This document shows positions 58,841 through 64,000 of a DNA stretch of 64,000 nucleotides, piece after piece. The notes beneath the pieces are model-generated. The model was not told where the DNA came from, searched no databases, and saw only the letters and a program-made list of their open reading frames with translations. The stretch lies in NCBI GenBank assembly GCA_035048485.1, contig CM068584.1, positions 69,848,637-69,912,636 of the forward strand. The letters are read 5' to 3'. The DNA comes from Pteria penguin (Eukaryota; Mollusca; Bivalvia; Pterioida; Pteriidae). Within the stretch, counting starts at the first letter, position 1. Every line of letters begins with the position of its first letter. Position numbers and translations under genes: made by a program.

Positions 58841-60034
58841 TTGTTCAAGCATAGGTAGAAGCTGATTCTTCACAGAATTATAATAACAAGAGAGATAACT
58901 CTGAATTATAATTTCTTTTATGTTACATAAAACGAGACTTTCCGCTCCAAGTGTAACAGGGTATCGAGTTTAATGATAAAATGTGTGATTTTATAATAAA
59001 AAGGACATAAATATCGTGTTATCTACATCGCGGTCATTGAACCGTTTTAATGTTCACCAGAATTCAAGTTAAGTGTGTTACTCTATATCCTATTGTTCAT
59101 TTTGTGATTTTGCATGTGTGTTTGGTCATGCGCGTGACAGTTTGTTTGGTGTCATTATAAGTAGGGTGGGGCTGATCACGTCGAGATAAAGAGACCTGGG
59201 TTTCTACCATTATGCTGTTCCAGTAGACATATTTGTAAACACGTCGGAATGTATAGCGTTATAGCCCTGCATGAATGACGAGGCGTTTTGTAGGGTACAT
59301 CGCAGCATGGAATGAACTCCACCCCTCAGGTTGTCATCCTGCTTGTTTAGTTTATCTTGTTATTGCTTATAAGGATCTAATATTGTTTTTTTTTTCCTTC
59401 TTCCGAAATTATTGCATTACAGCAAAATTATATCACCAAAGTTTGACTTTCCCAGATCTTACTAAAGCCATAACCATTGCGCATACGATGCCGGGGATGA
59501 TTTATTATTATTTATTTGGATACACGCATACGGTGTCGACTTAGCGTGTCCTCCTTGCGTACACGCATGCAATGAGTGACTTCATATTATAAGTATGTCA
59601 CTGACATTAATTAGAACTGTGTTATCACGTGTACAACACGTGACACGATGTGGTAAAAGAGGTGTGCATGATGTATTCTGAATAACAGAAATGCGGTTAA
59701 AACTAATGTTATATAAATCAAAACCAAAATATACACTAATGGATGGGTACCTGCTACTCCACAACATGGACAGCGATCAGGTCTAACACAAACCATCGCA
59801 TACTTTTTTAGCTGCGTGGTGCATTGAACTAATTGTTAACCCACATACAATAAACGATGTCAAATGTAGAAAAAAATAAATACTTTATTCATTTCAATAT
59901 TTTCAATTTTCACCAAGCTGTACATTTATGGATTGTTCATTTCATATTGCCCAATTGCACACTTATAAAATATCTATTTTATACTGCAAAATATTTTAGT
60001 TGAACCGTGTCCATTCCATTGCACCAAAATCTAC

Positions 60035-60120
60035 GTGTTCTCAGTTCACACATTTATAAAGCATTCATTTTGTTCAGTTTACACATTTATACAGTATTCA
60101 GTTTGTTCAGTTTACACATG
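60035..60120. repeat. 33-bp tandem repeat, about 2.5 copies
   Basis: TTCAGTTTACACATTTATAC plus AGTATTCAGTTTG, with a diverged first copy. Confidence 0.8.
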
Positions 60121-60337
60121 CGATCCTTGAAGTCTTGGCTGGGGGTCAGTTCCAGTGGCGAGAAGTCATCATTGTTCTCAAGATTAATGTTGGCTTTGGC
60201 CGTCACCAGTGACCACACGACGACCGCGTAGATTGTTGTTGAATGCTATAAAATAAAGTACAAAATGTCTGAAAAAAATCCTCAAGACAACTCCGCCAAA
60301 GATTGTACATCATCGAGATATCTGAATGATAAATCAA

Positions 60338-60366
60338 AGGGTAAGGGTTAGGGTTAGGGTTAGGGG
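60338..60366. repeat. Interstitial telomeric tract, TTAGGG orientation
   Basis: AAGGGTAAGGGTTAGGGTTA then GGGTTAGGG, running into a G/T-rich stretch. Confidence 0.88.
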
Positions 60367-61194
60367 GTTTTCGGGGGATTTTTTTTTTCATGTTTACACA
60401 GAATACTTTGCTTAAATCGGTTTCACGCGGATAAAGGAACAAATCTGCCAGCAAAAGTACACAATTAGTGCCAATATCGATAATGTTTGGAATAATTGTT
60501 CACCGAGTACAATATATACTGCCCACCAAAAAGCTTAGCATGTTCTATATTTCACCGTCAGGGTACGTTTAACAAAGTATGTGTCCAGATAGCCCGACAT
60601 AATAAATTTATATCTGCAAAATCATTTCTCAGTGAAAGCAGTTATCAATGATGTTCAAGAGGCTATCTTTTAATTCATGATGAGAGATAGTTGTGCAAAG
60701 AGTAGAAAAGTCATAAGATTTCATTTATATTACAGTTGACAAATTTAAGATTTTCAGTTTTCTAAAAGATCTGAGTTTTTCGTCTTTCGAAACTGATGAA
60801 CACCGCTTTTTCTAGTTGATTGTATCCGAGTGCATATAACCCAGATTGAGCCAAGGCAATAAGTTGAATCGTCGTCATATATCCATGAGCGTAAATGGCG
60901 GAAGTGAGCAATGTGCAGCACTGGGCATGACAGAGCTTAAGCAAGGTGGAGGAAAATATCACGAGAATCACCTTCTTCGTTTTAATCTTATTTTTACTAC
61001 GTGCCCTACATATGATGTTTTGCTATAGATATATATATTTGGATTTAAGTTAATATTTCGTCTGAATTAGATATTTTCTATTCATTTTCCTTCTCGTGTA
61101 TCTCATTCATGCATAGCTCTGTCCTTAGATAGATTATTTGGATCACTTTTCGGTCAGTTTGGCTTCAACACTGCTCTTCATATTTTCATATATT

Positions 61195-61290
61195 TTGAGA
61201 ATTCCAATCATTCGGCCTCGAGCATCACTGAAGAGACATAACTTGTCGAAATGCGCATATGGTGCACAAAATTAAATGGTATATATATTC
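61195..61290 (+). repeat. Possible fragment of a bivalve dispersed repeat
   Basis: GAGCATCACTGAAGAGACAT and GTCGAAATGCGCATATGGTG resemble a sequence I recall as frequent in bivalve transcripts and genomes. No copy elsewhere in this window supports the call, so it rests on memory only. Confidence 0.3.
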
Positions 61291-61307
61291 TATATTTATT
61301 ACATCAT

Positions 61308-63725
61308 CATCAAATCTATAATCAACTCACAGCTGACGACATGAGATATAATCAATTCACAGCTGACAACATAATATATAGTCAACTCACAGCTGACAAC
61401 ATAAAACATAAGATATAGTCAACTCACAGCTGACGACATAAGATATAATTAATTCACAAATGACGACATGAGATATAATCAACTCACAGCTGACGACATG
61501 TGATATAATCAACTCACAGCTGACGACATTAGATATAATCATCTCACAGCTGACGACATAGGATATAGTCAACAGACAGCTGACGACATAGGATATAATC
61601 AACTCACCATAGACGACATGAGATATAATCAACTCACAGCTGACGACATAAGATATAATCATCTCACAGCTGACGACATGAGATATAATCAACTCAAAAC
61701 TGACGACATGAGATATAATCAACTCACAGCTGACGATCTGAGATATAATCAACTCACAGCTGACGACATAAGATATAATTAACTCACACCTGACGACATG
61801 AGATATAATCAACTCACAGCTGACGACATGAGATATAATCAACTCACAGCTGACAACATAGGATATAGTCAACAGACAGCTGACGAAATAGGATATAATC
61901 AACTCACCATAGACGACATGAGATATAATCATCTCACAGCTGACGACATGAGATATAATCAACTCACAACTGACGACATGAGATATAATCAACTCACAGC
62001 TGACGATTTGAGATATAATCAACTCACAGCTGACGACATAAGATATAATCAACTCACACCTGACGACATGAGATATAATCAACTCACAACTGACGACAAG
62101 AGATATAATCAACTAAAAGCTGGCGACATGAGATATAATCAACTCACAACTGACGACAAGAGATATAATCAACTCACTGCTGACGACATATGATAAAATC
62201 AACTCACAACTGACGACATGAGATATAATCAATTCACAGCTGACATGAGATATAATCAACTCACAGCTGACGACATAAGATATAATCATCTCACAGCTGA
62301 CGACATGAGATATAGTCAACTCACAGTTAACGACATGAGATATAATCAACTCACAGCTGACGACATAGGATATAATCAACTCACCATAGACGACATGAGA
62401 TATAATCAACTCACCATAGACGACATGAGATATAATCAACTCACCATAGACGACATGAGATATAATCATCTCACAGCTGACGACATGAGATATAATCAAC
62501 TCACAACTGACGACAAGAGATATAATCAACTCAAAGCTGGCGACATGAGATATAATCAACTCACACCTGACGACATGAGATATAATCATCTCACTGCTGA
62601 CGACATATGATATAATCAACTCACAGCTGACGACATAAGATATAATCGACTCACAGTTGACGACATGAGATATAATCAACTCACAGCTGACGACGTAAGA
62701 TATAATCGACTCACAGATGACGACATGAGATATAATCAACTCACAACTTACGACATGAGATGTAATCAACTCACAGCTGAGGGCAAAAGATATAATCAAC
62801 TCACAGATGACGACATGAGATAAAATCAACTCACAACTGACGACCTAAGATATAATCAACTCACAGCTGACGATATAAGATCTTATTAATCTACAGCCGA
62901 CGACAGCAGATATAATCAACTCACAGCTGACGACAAAGGATATAATTAACTCACAGTCGATGACATAAAATATGATCAACTCACAGCTAACGACATGAGA
63001 TATAATTGACTACTAGGATATAGAGGACATGAGATATAATCAACTCACAACTGACGACATATGATATAATCAACTCACAGCTGACGACATGAGATTTAAT
63101 TCTTTTACAACTGACGACAAAGGATATAAACAATCCACAGCTGACGACATGAGATATAATCAACTCACAACTGATTACATAAGATATAATTAAATCACAA
63201 CTGACGACATGAGATATAATCCACCCACAGCTGACGACATCAGATATAATCAACTCACAGCTGACGACATGAGATATAATCAAATCACAGCTGACGACAT
63301 GAGAGATAATAGACTCACAGTTGACATGAGATATAATCAACTCACAGTTGACGACATGAGATATAATCAACTCACAACTGACGACATAAGATATCAACTC
63401 ACAGCTGACGACATGAGATATAATCGACTCATAACTGACGACATAGGATATAATCAACTCACAACTGACGACATAGTAATGGAATGTAATCAAATTACAG
63501 CTGACGACATGAGATATAAGCAACTCACAGCTGACGACATAAGACATAATCAACTCACAGTAGACGACATAGGATGTAATCAAATCACAGCTGACGACAT
63601 GAGATATAATCAACTTACAGCTGAGGACATGAGATATAATCATCTCAGAGGAAGACATGAGATATAATGGACTCACAGCTGACGACATGAGATATAATCA
63701 ACTCACAGCTGACGACATAAGATAT
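61308..63725. repeat. 30-bp tandem array, about 80 copies
   Basis: AGATATAATCAACTCACAGC plus TGACGACATG. Variants are GACAAGAG, CATAGACGAC, GATATAGTCAAC and AAAGCTGGCGAC. Blocks such as 61560-61800 and 61860-62100 repeat in the same order at about 300 bp. The right part (62830-63725) is more diverged and has indels. The period of 30 leaves frames open on both strands. Confidence 0.95.
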
Positions 63726-64000
63726 AAAGCAATATGTAGTGCTGAATGTCCGTTCATGTCCTGAGCGTTGACTTGAATACCTGAAACAAAGGACTATAGT
63801 CTGACTCTTAGAAGATTTACAAACATTTGTTTTGTATTTTTTTATCTTTCTAGAGAAGCTCTTACTCAATGATAATTATGTGATATTCATCTGAAATGAA
63901 ACTCGGAATTGAAATAATTTGAAATATAATAACATATTCACAGAGTAAAAATTAAATTAAAATTTTTCACATAGACTAGAAATATGTTTTACATATTATA
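63726..64000. other. AT-rich low-copy DNA
   Basis: No gene or repeat seen up to the window edge. Confidence 0.4.

Larger units (their letters stand above)
58457..61190. other. Low-copy region, 2.7 kb, no gene supported
   Basis: Contains the palindromic telomeric tract (58811-58840), a 33-bp repeat (60040-60120) and a telomeric tract (60341-60365). No open frame has a domain, signal peptide or good splice context. Confidence 0.35.

Noticed and set aside
61387..63688. Minus-strand frames of 230-240 codons that look like membrane proteins (IISHVVSCEL repeats)
   Set aside because: They are the 30-bp repeat read on the minus strand; hydrophobicity comes from the repeat, and stops appear wherever units carry indels.

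Overview
Eukaryotic genomic DNA, most likely from a lophotrochozoan and probably a bivalve mollusc. The evidence is: a spliced secreted-mucin exon, two tRNA-derived SINE families (one with an (ATTG)n-type tail, one with the 3' end typical of molluscan SINEs), metazoan TTAGGG telomeric repeats at many internal sites, decayed Ty3/gypsy and LINE reverse-transcriptase relics, and abundant tetranucleotide microsatellites. Nothing looks prokaryotic: there are no operons, Shine-Dalgarno sites or compact genes. The species cannot be fixed by reading alone.

Layout. 1-4307 (minus strand) is the one strong protein-coding feature: an exon that starts just after a good 3' splice site, begins with a signal peptide, and stays open for about 1434 codons to the window edge. 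It encodes a Thr/Ala/Glu-rich mucin-like protein that passes into a 9-residue TDSTTTQGA-type repeat. 4.4-11.3 kb is a chain of tandem arrays (about 60, 28 and 27 bp units). 11.3-16.6 kb is mostly low-copy sequence with telomeric tracts, a LINE relic, a long hairpin, dispersed repeats and one weak candidate exon. 16.6-18.9 kb is a 39-bp array interrupted by a small TIR element. 20.4-21.8 kb is a dead Ty3/gypsy integrase region. It was broken by a telomeric-repeat insertion, and part of it has been amplified into a 52/53-bp minisatellite. 22-29 kb holds a SINE with target-site duplication and many short arrays.

29.8-39.7 kb is a single array of about 220 copies of a 45-bp unit. It contains a tandem duplication with a period of about 3.4-3.5 kb and smaller nested periods. 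40-58 kb is a further series of arrays (units of 41, 21, 18, 58, 59, 68, 26, 29, 32, 54, 53 and 30 bp) separated by short low-copy stretches, microsatellites, a SINE and a large palindrome. 58.2-61.3 kb is low-copy DNA with a perfectly palindromic telomeric tract, and 61.3-63.7 kb is a 30-bp array.

By my estimate tandem repeats make up well over half of the window. Many units are multiples of 3 bp, so stop-free frames run through them on several strands; these are not genes. The recurring theme is local duplication: telomeric repeats flanked by duplicated host sequence, a minisatellite born from a transposon gene, nested higher-order repeats, and hairpins. The density of internal telomeric repeats and minisatellites would fit a subtelomeric position, but that is inference.
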